From NCBI GenBank assembly GCA_900316385.1, contig ONCP01000003.1, forward strand, positions 62,001 to 126,000: a stretch of DNA of 64,000 nucleotides. Reading direction: 5' to 3'. Source of the stretch: an uncultured Eubacteriales bacterium. Its GTDB lineage: Bacteria; Bacillota; Clostridia; Oscillospirales; Acutalibacteraceae. The notes under the pieces were generated by a model, which was not told the origin of the DNA, ran no database searches, and worked only from the letters and a program-made list of their open reading frames with translations. The translations under genes and the position numbers were made by a program. This document shows, piece by piece, positions 9,028-18,568 of this stretch. How positions within the stretch are numbered: the stretch's first letter is position 1; every line of letters begins with the position of its first letter.

Positions 9028-9226
9028 TGTGAGATATCGCAAAAATTCGGCTCTGCTTTTGTGCAACCTCACGAATTTTAAAAATATTGCACAAAAATAA
9101 TTGTTTAATGTTGTTGCGGAAAAATATTTATGTTAAACTTACTATATATAACTATGGGTAGCTATGCCCTTTTGGCGGTCAAACGGCAAAAATAGCAAAT
9201 ACTCCCGCATCTCGGAGGTCTTTATT
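9028..9226 (+). promoter_or_regulatory. Promoter region and structured leader of the giant surface gene
   Basis: The gap before the giant gene is AT-rich up to about base 9150. Possible -10 elements (TAAACT at 9134-9139 or TATATA near 9145) are present, but I cannot decide between them. Near the presumed transcript start lies a hairpin GGGTA/TGCCC with a GCTA loop (9156-9169). A second hairpin, CTCC/GGAG around 9211-9220, includes part of the ribosome site GGAGGT. A similar layout (five-pair hairpin with four-base loop, then a second hairpin, then the ribosome site) precedes the two CBM genes at 45156 and 46972. A post-transcriptional control element is possible but not shown. Confidence 0.4.
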
Positions 9227-12200
9227 ATGAAAACAAGGTTAAGAAAAATCTCAAAAAGGACGCTCTCAACACTGCTCTCGCTGTTGATAATCCTCTCCAC
9301 TATTATGGTGGGGACTATTTCCGCGCGCGCGGCGGTTCCATCAACTGTTTATTTTATTCCGACTTCCGATTGGCGAGGATCAAGCGCACGGTTTAAAGCG
9401 AATTTTAATAATAATGGTAGTAGCTGGTCAGCTGTTTTAATGACGGAAATAGATTCTACTAATCATATTTATTCCGCGACGGTACCTTCGGGAAAAAATA
9501 AAGTCCAATTTCTGAGATGGGGACCTACAACAGATGACAAACAGTGGAACTATTCAAGCAATTTACCAATGCCCACTAACGGAGACAATATGCTCACATT
9601 GGACAGTGGTTGGAATAATATAGGCGGAACATGGTCGTACTATGACCCAAGAACGCCTTTAACAACACCAACCATCACTATTGGCGGACAGAGCTCAAGC
9701 TTAACAGTAACCAGCGGACAATCAACGACAGTAAGTATTACAAACTGGAACTCTTTTTCAAGCTCTATTTCGGCAGGATATTGTACTTTAGCGCTTTATA
9801 AAGGAAGCACTAAAATCGGAGATAATATAACAACTCAGAACACATCATACACTCTCACAGAAAGCGGAGATTATTCCGTTAAATGTGAGCCGACTGCCAG
9901 TACACAAGCGACGTATTCCGAGTCGGAATCAACTAAGGTATCTGTTACGGTAAATCGCACTACTACTCTTTATGTAAAAAAGACAATAGCGAGTTCTTCT
10001 CCGAATTTTACTCACGCGTATATCTATAAAGATGGAAGCGCTCATCTTGTTGATTGGGTGGGCGAAAATATGACCAATGATTCGGATTGGTCTTCGGCAG
10101 GCAATTATTACAAACGAGTTTTTACGAATGACTGGACAGGATTCTATATTATTCTTAATGTAGGAAGTGACTCCTCCAAGACAAGCGATATGGCAGCTTC
10201 TTTGGCTACCGGAACGTCGTATTATATTGATTCCGCGTCCAGCGGAAGTGCTGTGAGCGCAACTGCCGGTGAACCGAAGTTTACCAGCTTATCGGCTGCG
10301 GTAAAGGGTTCGGTAGACGGCTCTACATTTAATACAACAATTACAGGCACGGCAACAATCAGCGCGGATAATGTAGTTCAAGGATCTTCGGTAAATGTTA
10401 GTGCTCCGACAATAAGCGGATATACATTCTATCGCTGGTATTCTTCAAAAGGTTCTTTCGGCAGCAATACAACCGCGTCTACGACCTTTACGCCTACGGA
10501 TAATTCTGCTCAGGCAGTAGCAAGATATAAGAAACAATATACTTTCTCAGGGACGAAAAACGGAACAGGAGACGGTACGTTGACCGTTCCGAGCGGAACA
10601 AAACTTGCGGGAGACTCTCTCTCTATTTCTGTTGCGCCAAATGCTACTTCGGATTTGACAGCTTTCACTGTAAATGGTGTTAACAAACTTTCTTCCGTAA
10701 GTAGCGGAACATATAATTTTACTGCTTCATTCAGCACTACCACAGCTATTCCTGTTGTTGCAACCTTTACGGCAAAATCTTACGCCATCACCCCCTCGGC
10801 CACTCACTGTACGGTTACGGCGGCGGCGACAGCGGCGTACGGCAGCACGGTCAACTTTACCGTCGCGGGCGAGGACGCTTCCTACAATATCGACTCCGTC
10901 ACCGCGACCTACACTGATTCCTCGAGTGTTTCCCACAATGTGAGCGTCTCGGGCAGCAACGGCTCCTATTCCTTCACTATGCCCGCGGGTCCTGTCAGGA
11001 TCACCGCGTCCGCGTCAAAAACTCCGCACAACGTTACCGTAACAAAGAGCACGGGCGTTGTCAGCTACGTTGTAGACGGCGTAACCTATAACGCGAGCCA
11101 AGTATTCAGCGTGAGCGAGGGCGATCCCTTCACTATCACGAGCGTCACATATTCAACGGGCTACGAGGATAGCGGCAACACTCTCAGTATAGCCAGCGTT
11201 CTTGACGCTACGACCATTACGCTGACAGGCAGCAAAATCAATTACAATGTAAACAAGGCGGCTGCTTCGAACGGTTCCTTTACTGTTACCAAGAACGGCT
11301 CGCAGATTACCACGGCGAATTACGGAGACACAGTCGTGATCAATCCCTCGCCTAACCCTAACTATGAGATAGCTTCCGTCTCGTACAACGACGGCTCCGA
11401 TCATCCTGTATCACTCTCGGGCGGCACATACTCGTTTACAATGCCCGCGCACGATGTTACGGTCACGGTGACATTTACCGAAACGATGCATACCGTTACG
11501 GTCGTTTCCGAGAACGCAAGCAAGGGTACTGTTGAGAGCGGTTCCGTTTCGGCAGGCGGCGCAACTTGGGTAACCCTGCCCACAGCGACTCCCGCTTCGG
11601 GCTATTCGTTCTCGACATGGGAGATCACCTCGGGCTCGGGCGGTTCTCTCCAGAGCCCCACATCTTCCTCGGCGGCGAAGGTCAAGACAACAGGCAACAT
11701 TACCGTCACAGCGAGGTTTGTTGAGACGATGCACACCGTTACAGTGACGGCTCAGGCGCAGGGTTCAACCTCGCTCGGTAAGGTTACTCCGTCCTCGGGC
11801 AGCGCGGGAGCGAGCACAGGCTTCTCCGCGACCGCTACCGCTTATAACGGCTACGCCTTTAAGAATTGGACGGGCTCGAACCTCACATTTACCCCCAACT
11901 CCGAGGCCACGACTATCACAGCCTCTGACGCGGGAACAGCGACGGCGAATTTTAAACCGACAGTATATTATCTCGATATAACGAACTCAAGCGATTATAA
12001 GGTTACGGGCGGAAGATATGCGGCGTATTTCTGGGTCAGCTCAAACACCTCCCAAAACAAATGGGTCGATATGACGCAAGTTTCTAACGAGGATTATATT
12101 TATAAAGTTACGATTCCTACGGATCACAGCTATGACAGGGTGATTTTCTGCCGTATGAACGGCGGAACCACCGCGAATAACTGGGATAACAGGTGGAATC

Positions 12201-15200
12201 AGACTGTTGATATTACGATCGCAAATCCCAAAAACAAGTATAATGTTACAGAAAAAAATAATAATGGAAACTACACAGGTTCTTGGGACGACAATGCCTA
12301 CATAGCCGATATTACTTACGCGGTAAGCATCACCTCGGGTGCGGGCGGCTCGGTAGAGTTCACTCCCGTCGCGGGAGGAACCGCCACAACTATCAGCGCG
12401 GGTAATACGACCTCGGTACAGATCGGTTCCGTTGCCAAGACTCTCGTCGCGAAACCTGCCGACGGCTACAAGTTCACGGGCTGGACTCTTTCAGCAAATG
12501 TTTCCATAGCGGATTCGCTGACCACGGCATCCACAACGGTCACTGCCGAGGGAACAGGTATTATTACCGCCTCTTTCGCGAGAGTAACTCACGCGATCAA
12601 TATCGTCAGCGGTGCTACGTTTACGGCGACCGCTTCCCCCGCGAGCGGCTATTACGGTGAGTCCTCTACGATTTCTGTTTCGCCTAACGCTGGATACAGA
12701 GTCACGGGCGTCACGGCTACTTGGGCGGCGGGCTCTAAGGCGGGTCAGAGTGTCACGGTAACAGGATCGGGCAACAGTTGTTCGCTTACTATCCCCGCGT
12801 ACGGCGAGGAATCCGCGATCAATGTTACGGTATCGGTCGAAGCGATAACTCCCGTACTCAACGTTTATTACGCGAACTCCGCTGAATCGCATACAAATGT
12901 AACATCAGGCCCCGCCTCGACAAGCTCGACCGAGAGCGAGACTTTGACCTTCTCCAACGCAGGTTCATATCCCACCTCGACCCCCTTCCAGATAATAGAC
13001 GGTTCAACCGTTCTTGTGAGCGGTACGGCGGGAAGCGCGACAGCTACCACCCGGACGCTTGACCCGGGAACTCATTATCTCAAGGTCAAGGCGACGCTCG
13101 ACGGCGTTGAGCTCACGTCCGAGACAATTACCTTTACGGTTTATGAGAGCGTGAATATTATCCTTCAGCAGCCCTCGTACGGCGGCGTCGCGAAAATCAG
13201 TTATAAAGATGATTACGGCGCAACCAAGGAAAATGTTTCGACAGCGGGCACCTACCCCGCGGCAAAGGGAGAAACCGTAACGGTCCAGAAGAACAGCGGC
13301 GCGGGAACGCTCTATAAGGTCAACGTTAACGGCACAGACCATAACGCCGCAGGCTCCCCGATGAGTTATTCCTTCACCATCAACGAGGAAAGCACGGTCA
13401 AGGCTCTGTTCAGAAGCGACTGGCAGCTTCCCGGTTCGTTCAACTCCTGGACGGGAACCAGCAACTACTTTGTATATACAGACACCGAGAACGTACTCCA
13501 GACCGAGGTGAATCTGTCGGAAAGCCAGACCACAGGCTATACCTTTAAGGTTTACAACAGCAACGGAAGCAAGTGGTACAGCAATACGGGAACCTTTACC
13601 GACCGCACAGAGGACAGCAGCGGAAACCACAACTGGTGGACGTTTAACGAGAATAGTAATTCAAATCAGAACTGTACGATAAAAACAACTACGTCGGGTT
13701 ATTACAAGTTCAAATGGAACACCTCTAATAACAACTTTAAGCTCCAGGTCGATATGCCGCGCAAGCTGCATAACATCACCTATACGGGAGATAACCTCGC
13801 TCAGTGCAGCCACACAGGTAACGCTCAGGAGGCGTACAAGGACGATGTCACCTTTACCGTAACTCCGAACGAGGGATATCGTATCGAGAGCGTAACGATC
13901 AACGGTAATGTTACGGAGCCTACCTCAGTGACAAACGGTGTGGGCACTTATACCTACCGTATGGTTGACAGCGATATCACCATTGATATTGACATTTACA
14001 GAATAAGCAACCTTACGGTGAACATCAACGAGGGTATCAGTCAGATAACCGCGGCGGTGACCGCGCCCAACAGCCACGTAACAAACTATACCTTTACCAC
14101 AACAGGTACCATCGAGGTTTCTCAGGGCTCCACGGTCGCGTATGTCGCGTCTTATGAGGCTTACTGGGGCTATGGTTTCCACAACGACACGGCGGTCACG
14201 CAGCAGATCGACAACGATCATAACTATTCTCAGACGATAGCGGCAGGCGATAATGAGTTTGACCTCGTCGCCAAGATCCTCTGGCGCTTAAAGGGCTCTT
14301 TCTCGGCTCCCGACGCGGAGGTGAATTCCACAGCCTGGAAAAACAGCTGGTATGGAAATTACGACTTTACGGATAACCCTGCTACGGAGTCAAATATTAA
14401 GGACGGTAAGGTTACCCTTAATCTTGATGCGAGAAAAACCTATAAGTTCAAGCTTTTCGCGGGCGAGAAGGACGGCAATGACGACAAGATGTACAGCAAC
14501 AGCGGCGATATCCGTCATGATACCATGGGCAATCCCTGGACGTTCGCGTATAAGGACAGCAACAATACAGTCATTCAAAACTGTACGCTGGAAACTACCG
14601 TAGCGGGCGCCTACACCTTCTACCTCGATTGGTCGGATAGTAATATCCCGAAGATTCAGGTTGAGTTCCCAGCTCAGAGCATTACCTATACCGAACAGCT
14701 TGAGGGCGGCACCGCTACCTCAACGATCACTCATCTTACCTTTAACGAGGATTATCATCCCACAACAGATAAATATCACGCCAGCGACAGCAATGGCACC
14801 GCGGACAAAACAATAACCATCAAGGTAGCCGCGGCAAATACCTATAAGATCACAGGCGCGACCTATACCTATATTCAGGCGGGACAGACCGTTACAACGA
14901 CCGCTAACGCGACTCTTACAAAGCCTACGGTCACCAATTCCACCTCCGCGCCGTATTATTATACGATTACCTTCACCCTGCCGCGTGACAATGTCGCGGT
15001 CAACATAGTCTATCGTAAGCACGACCAGCAATCGCTCTCCTATACTGTCGGCAATTCAGGCACAAAGGCGGGCTTCTCGGCTGTGTTTACAGACTCGGAG
15101 GGTACAGCGAAAACCGAGTTTACCATCGGCGAGACCGTCTACATCACCGCTACCTCGCCTAACGAGTACTATCGAGTTACAAACGGTAACTTTAACTCGA

Positions 15201-18200
15201 CAAGCTCGAATTCTATTAAAGCGAAGAATTCAACGTTCACCGCCGCGAGCAATGTATATAAGAAGGCGTTTGTCATCACGGCGGATACTCCGTCCGCGAC
15301 CGTGCGCTTCACGCTTGCGGCCCCGACGGCGTCGCCCACAGCCGCTTACGGAACAGCAAACGCGGGCAAGCCGCTTGACGTTTCATCTTTCTTCTCGTTC
15401 ACAGCGACGACCGACAAAACTTACTGGATCACAACAGTAAGCGGCAACTCAACTCCCGCGCAAGCGAATGTTTATGCCACCAATACCACAGGCAGCTTCA
15501 CTGCGCCGTCGGGTATCGGAACATATTACGTTATCGTAAAGGCGGAGAACAAAAAGCATAACGCGGACAGCGTTACCTTTAACAACGGCGAGCTGCCCTC
15601 CGCAGTATTCGCGTGCGTTGAGCTTGACGTTCACTACGCTACCCTTAAGATAAACGTATATCTGGAGGCTCACGGCAACACTCTGGCAGAGGGAGCCACC
15701 GTCAGCGTTGTTGACGACAGCGGAGCTCCCAAGCCCAGCGATGAGTCGGGTAATTTATACAGATATCCTCTTACTCAGAACCTTTCAACTAACGGCAGCA
15801 CCTCGCTTTACATCAAGGAGAATATGCCGATTCCCGATAACGGCGCCGACGTCAAGGTCAAGATCACTCTTGCCGCCGCCGACGGCAGCCTTCAAAGCGA
15901 GACGGCGACAATCTCCTATTCAACGTATCTTGCCGGTGCTTCTGAAGACACCCCCGCCTGCGACCTTTGGTTTGAGGTCACGAACCCGACTAAGGTGGAG
16001 CTAAAAGCCGTAGAAGGAAACACGACCTCTACACAGGTAGCTTCGGATAAGCAGCGCATCTATATAAAGAAGAACAAAAACTGGACTTATTCGGGCGACT
16101 GGGCGAGTCTATATATCTACGCGTGGAAATCAGGCAACGGTCAATTCCCTTCTGACGGATACGGGAAGGCCCACGACAGCGGAGATAACGCCAATAAATT
16201 CCATTATATAACGCATTCGGGAGACTACTACTACTATTACTTTGATTTGGATAAGTCGTTCAAGGATTTCCTTGTAATGGGATATAATGGTGACTTCAAG
16301 GGAAAGACACCCGATACAAAGATAGGTACGAGTAACTGCTTTATCCTGAACAACGGAACGCTGACCGCGACGGATAACGCCGCCGTTCCCGATATCACAT
16401 CATATTACAGCAGCGTACAGTTTAACGTCTCCGACGGACCACAGCAGATAAAGCCCACAGTTACCGAGGGCGCGACCCTGACGGTCAAAACTCCGCCCGA
16501 CGGTACTTATGTCACTTATGATAACAACACGGGAATGCTCACTCCCGTCGGCGCTTCGGGTGATACAAGCATTACGTTCACGGTAACAGGTACCGCGGGC
16601 GACACCAGAGAAGTGACTACAAGCATATCGGTATCCAACGCGGAAAAGCCCAATCACATTTACTTTATGTCGTACGAAAGCTCCGAGACGACTGTCACGA
16701 TCCCCAAGCTTGACACGAATAGCGACAGCATCCTCGACGCAAGCCCCGCGACCTTCACGGCAAACGGCGTGCAGACTCGTCTTACAGGCGTAAAAGCGGG
16801 TACGGCGTTTGACGGAGCGGGTATTTGGACGATCAGCAACGATGATTCCGGCGACAAGCTGAACACGGTAAAAATCAAGTACGCCAAGGCAAGAGCAAGC
16901 AGCGATTACAGCAATATCAGACTTACGGCAACAGTCGCTCATACCAGAGCAGCAGAAAACAACTACCGCCGCTTCGGCTTCAAGCAATGGAATAACGCGG
17001 CAGATGATTCGCTCTATTCAAACAAAAGCGACGCCGAGCTTGTTGTCGGAACGGATTACAAGCTGATTTACGAGATTTATCAGTATACCGAAATAACGAT
17101 CACTTATAATTACTATACCTACAAGACGCACCGTGACGACGGCGAGTATAATTTCTATGATACCGATTGCCTTGCTCACGAGTCTGTGGGTGACAGCGCG
17201 TTTGGTAATTGGCACGAGAGTAAGTCATATAACGCTGTTTACGAATACCGCGGAAATGATTTGAATAATGCGGATCTGACCTCGGAAATCAATAGCTCAA
17301 ACCAAGAAAAGCTTGAAACCGCTATTTTGAAAGAGCTGCGCAATATCACCAACGAGTACTATGACTATGAGCTTCCCTCGGATCCCGTGATCAACGTTAC
17401 CGATCAGGACACAAGCTCTTATACTCTGAGCATAAACGTAACTCTGAAGCATACCCCGAAGGTTTATGATGTAAGAGTAAAATCAGCGTCTTCCGAGGTC
17501 GCTCGGATCAATACCGTAAACGGAACTTACATAAATCCCGCAACGGCGACAAACGACCAGAAAGCTGATCTCCTCTATTATCAGAGTCAGCTGGAGCTTG
17601 ATTACGCTAAGCTCAGCGCTCGAAGCGCCGCGACAGGACTTTCAAGCGAAGCGAACGCGGAGTACAAATGGAGCGTATGCCAGGAGCCTTGGAATGCAAC
17701 CTCTCCGCCGACAACAGGCTTTATGCTTATGCAGATCGGCAACTCCTACAAGTTCCGTGTAACCACCGAGAATATGTTTATCAAGGTGGAAAACAAGGGC
17801 AACAGCGACACTGTTTCAAAGTGTGATTCGATCGTGTCCTATATGGGTCATACTCTGCAAAAGACAACCGTCAGCGGAACAACCAGCGAAAAGCTCTATC
17901 AGAACTTCTATCTTGTAGATCATTTCGATTCGTCAATGGAAATTGACGGAGTATCTGATTATTCGGAAGTAAAATTCGTCGGCGGCGGCGGAATCTATTA
18001 CTCGGTCGATCCCGAAACAGGAGTACCGCTCAAGGCTGATATCACTTCTCAGAATATCGCGACGGAAACATCGGGAGTATATTCGCTGAATAAAACCAAG
18101 GTCGCCGATATAATCCTCAACCGAATTCGCGGCGAAGAAACTGATTCCGCCAAAGTCAGGCAGAAATTCGGAACAGAGTTACCCAGAGAGGCATACAAGA

Positions 18201-18505
18201 TCAACAATGTTTCCACAGGACTTGTGTTCAAGTATACTCCCTATGAGAAGTACGACAGCACAAACAAAAAGTATAACAAGAATACCGATGTATTCCGTTA
18301 TTCACGGGTACTCGGAGGATATCAATATGTTTATTCGCTTGGAATGGAAAACGAGTACAAGAACAGAAACAAAAATCTTCAGTTCTTCTCCTATTACATT
18401 TATTCATATGTGACCTATTCCGCGGATGAAGCGATAACCAATTACAGAGTGGTTATCTCCGACAATTCCTCCACGGTTCCGACATACGTTGATTCAACGC
18501 ATTAA
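9227..18505 (+). CDS. Giant mosaic surface protein with CBM26-like modules and InlB-type repeats
   Basis: 3092 residues, secreted. The start is the ATG at 9227 preceded by GGAGGT; earlier codons in frame lack a ribosome site. Signal peptide 1-37 (cleavage near SARA-A). In order: a CBM-like aromatic module (~38-140), Ig-like (~150-240), a CBM26-like module (~245-350), then InlB/Listeria-type repeats ending in TATF- or VTVTF-type strands. Next comes a module with IFCRMN and WNQTVDI (~914-1028), more repeats, two related SFNSW/GSFSAP modules (~1395-1512, ~1685-1815), another starch-module-like stretch starting RIYIKKNKNW (~2276-2378), and a C-terminal ~550-residue region of unknown type. No LPXTG, SLH, dockerin or membrane anchor is visible, so retention at the surface is unexplained. 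It is likely an adhesin to polysaccharide. Base composition changes near 10.78 kb. Confidence 0.85.
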   Translation: MKTRLRKISKRTLSTLLSLLIILSTIMVGTISARAAVPSTVYFIPTSDWRGSSARFKANFNNNGSSWSAVLMTEIDSTNHIYSATVPSGKNKVQFLRWGPTTDDKQWNYSSNLPMPTNGDNMLTLDSGWNNIGGTWSYYDPRTPLTTPTITIGGQSSSLTVTSGQSTTVSITNWNSFSSSISAGYCTLALYKGSTKIGDNITTQNTSYTLTESGDYSVKCEPTASTQATYSESESTKVSVTVNRTTTLYVKKTIASSSPNFTHAYIYKDGSAHLVDWVGENMTNDSDWSSAGNYYKRVFTNDWTGFYIILNVGSDSSKTSDMAASLATGTSYYIDSASSGSAVSATAGEPKFTSLSAAVKGSVDGSTFNTTITGTATISADNVVQGSSVNVSAPTISGYTFYRWYSSKGSFGSNTTASTTFTPTDNSAQAVARYKKQYTFSGTKNGTGDGTLTVPSGTKLAGDSLSISVAPNATSDLTAFTVNGVNKLSSVSSGTYNFTASFSTTTAIPVVATFTAKSYAITPSATHCTVTAAATAAYGSTVNFTVAGEDASYNIDSVTATYTDSSSVSHNVSVSGSNGSYSFTMPAGPVRITASASKTPHNVTVTKSTGVVSYVVDGVTYNASQVFSVSEGDPFTITSVTYSTGYEDSGNTLSIASVLDATTITLTGSKINYNVNKAAASNGSFTVTKNGSQITTANYGDTVVINPSPNPNYEIASVSYNDGSDHPVSLSGGTYSFTMPAHDVTVTVTFTETMHTVTVVSENASKGTVESGSVSAGGATWVTLPTATPASGYSFSTWEITSGSGGSLQSPTSSSAAKVKTTGNITVTARFVETMHTVTVTAQAQGSTSLGKVTPSSGSAGASTGFSATATAYNGYAFKNWTGSNLTFTPNSEATTITASDAGTATANFKPTVYYLDITNSSDYKVTGGRYAAYFWVSSNTSQNKWVDMTQVSNEDYIYKVTIPTDHSYDRVIFCRMNGGTTANNWDNRWNQTVDITIANPKNKYNVTEKNNNGNYTGSWDDNAYIADITYAVSITSGAGGSVEFTPVAGGTATTISAGNTTSVQIGSVAKTLVAKPADGYKFTGWTLSANVSIADSLTTASTTVTAEGTGIITASFARVTHAINIVSGATFTATASPASGYYGESSTISVSPNAGYRVTGVTATWAAGSKAGQSVTVTGSGNSCSLTIPAYGEESAINVTVSVEAITPVLNVYYANSAESHTNVTSGPASTSSTESETLTFSNAGSYPTSTPFQIIDGSTVLVSGTAGSATATTRTLDPGTHYLKVKATLDGVELTSETITFTVYESVNIILQQPSYGGVAKISYKDDYGATKENVSTAGTYPAAKGETVTVQKNSGAGTLYKVNVNGTDHNAAGSPMSYSFTINEESTVKALFRSDWQLPGSFNSWTGTSNYFVYTDTENVLQTEVNLSESQTTGYTFKVYNSNGSKWYSNTGTFTDRTEDSSGNHNWWTFNENSNSNQNCTIKTTTSGYYKFKWNTSNNNFKLQVDMPRKLHNITYTGDNLAQCSHTGNAQEAYKDDVTFTVTPNEGYRIESVTINGNVTEPTSVTNGVGTYTYRMVDSDITIDIDIYRISNLTVNINEGISQITAAVTAPNSHVTNYTFTTTGTIEVSQGSTVAYVASYEAYWGYGFHNDTAVTQQIDNDHNYSQTIAAGDNEFDLVAKILWRLKGSFSAPDAEVNSTAWKNSWYGNYDFTDNPATESNIKDGKVTLNLDARKTYKFKLFAGEKDGNDDKMYSNSGDIRHDTMGNPWTFAYKDSNNTVIQNCTLETTVAGAYTFYLDWSDSNIPKIQVEFPAQSITYTEQLEGGTATSTITHLTFNEDYHPTTDKYHASDSNGTADKTITIKVAAANTYKITGATYTYIQAGQTVTTTANATLTKPTVTNSTSAPYYYTITFTLPRDNVAVNIVYRKHDQQSLSYTVGNSGTKAGFSAVFTDSEGTAKTEFTIGETVYITATSPNEYYRVTNGNFNSTSSNSIKAKNSTFTAASNVYKKAFVITADTPSATVRFTLAAPTASPTAAYGTANAGKPLDVSSFFSFTATTDKTYWITTVSGNSTPAQANVYATNTTGSFTAPSGIGTYYVIVKAENKKHNADSVTFNNGELPSAVFACVELDVHYATLKINVYLEAHGNTLAEGATVSVVDDSGAPKPSDESGNLYRYPLTQNLSTNGSTSLYIKENMPIPDNGADVKVKITLAAADGSLQSETATISYSTYLAGASEDTPACDLWFEVTNPTKVELKAVEGNTTSTQVASDKQRIYIKKNKNWTYSGDWASLYIYAWKSGNGQFPSDGYGKAHDSGDNANKFHYITHSGDYYYYYFDLDKSFKDFLVMGYNGDFKGKTPDTKIGTSNCFILNNGTLTATDNAAVPDITSYYSSVQFNVSDGPQQIKPTVTEGATLTVKTPPDGTYVTYDNNTGMLTPVGASGDTSITFTVTGTAGDTREVTTSISVSNAEKPNHIYFMSYESSETTVTIPKLDTNSDSILDASPATFTANGVQTRLTGVKAGTAFDGAGIWTISNDDSGDKLNTVKIKYAKARASSDYSNIRLTATVAHTRAAENNYRRFGFKQWNNAADDSLYSNKSDAELVVGTDYKLIYEIYQYTEITITYNYYTYKTHRDDGEYNFYDTDCLAHESVGDSAFGNWHESKSYNAVYEYRGNDLNNADLTSEINSSNQEKLETAILKELRNITNEYYDYELPSDPVINVTDQDTSSYTLSINVTLKHTPKVYDVRVKSASSEVARINTVNGTYINPATATNDQKADLLYYQSQLELDYAKLSARSAATGLSSEANAEYKWSVCQEPWNATSPPTTGFMLMQIGNSYKFRVTTENMFIKVENKGNSDTVSKCDSIVSYMGHTLQKTTVSGTTSEKLYQNFYLVDHFDSSMEIDGVSDYSEVKFVGGGGIYYSVDPETGVPLKADITSQNIATETSGVYSLNKTKVADIILNRIRGEETDSAKVRQKFGTELPREAYKINNVSTGLVFKYTPYEKYDSTNKKYNKNTDVFRYSRVLGGYQYVYSLGMENEYKNRNKNLQFFSYYIYSYVTYSADEAITNYRVVISDNSSTVPTYVDSTH

Positions 18506-18518
18506 TAACCAAAAAATT

Positions 18519-18547
18519 ATCCCGAAGTCGAATTCGGCTTCGGGATA
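18519..18547 (+). terminator. Hairpin terminator between giant gene and beta-helix gene
   Basis: ATCCCGAAG / CTTCGGGAT forms a nine-pair stem and is followed by ATTTTG. The T-run is short, so partial readthrough into the next gene, whose start is 22 bases on, is likely. Confidence 0.7.
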
Positions 18548-18568
18548 TTTTGATAGAAGAGGATAACT

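Noticed and set aside
9028..9226. c-di-GMP or other known riboswitch before the giant gene
   Set aside because: Some CAAA/GCAAA fragments resemble GEMM motifs but the core layout does not match.
13004..13630. 208-codon open frame on the - strand inside the giant gene
   Set aside because: Antisense shadow of a strongly coding + strand gene; no ribosome site and low-complexity translation.
16400..16987. 195-codon open frame on the - strand
   Set aside because: Shadow of the giant gene, with a translation unlike any protein family.
18400..18505. Cell-wall anchor or dockerin at the end of the giant protein
   Set aside because: No LPXTG, no calcium-loop repeats and no final hydrophobic helix are present.
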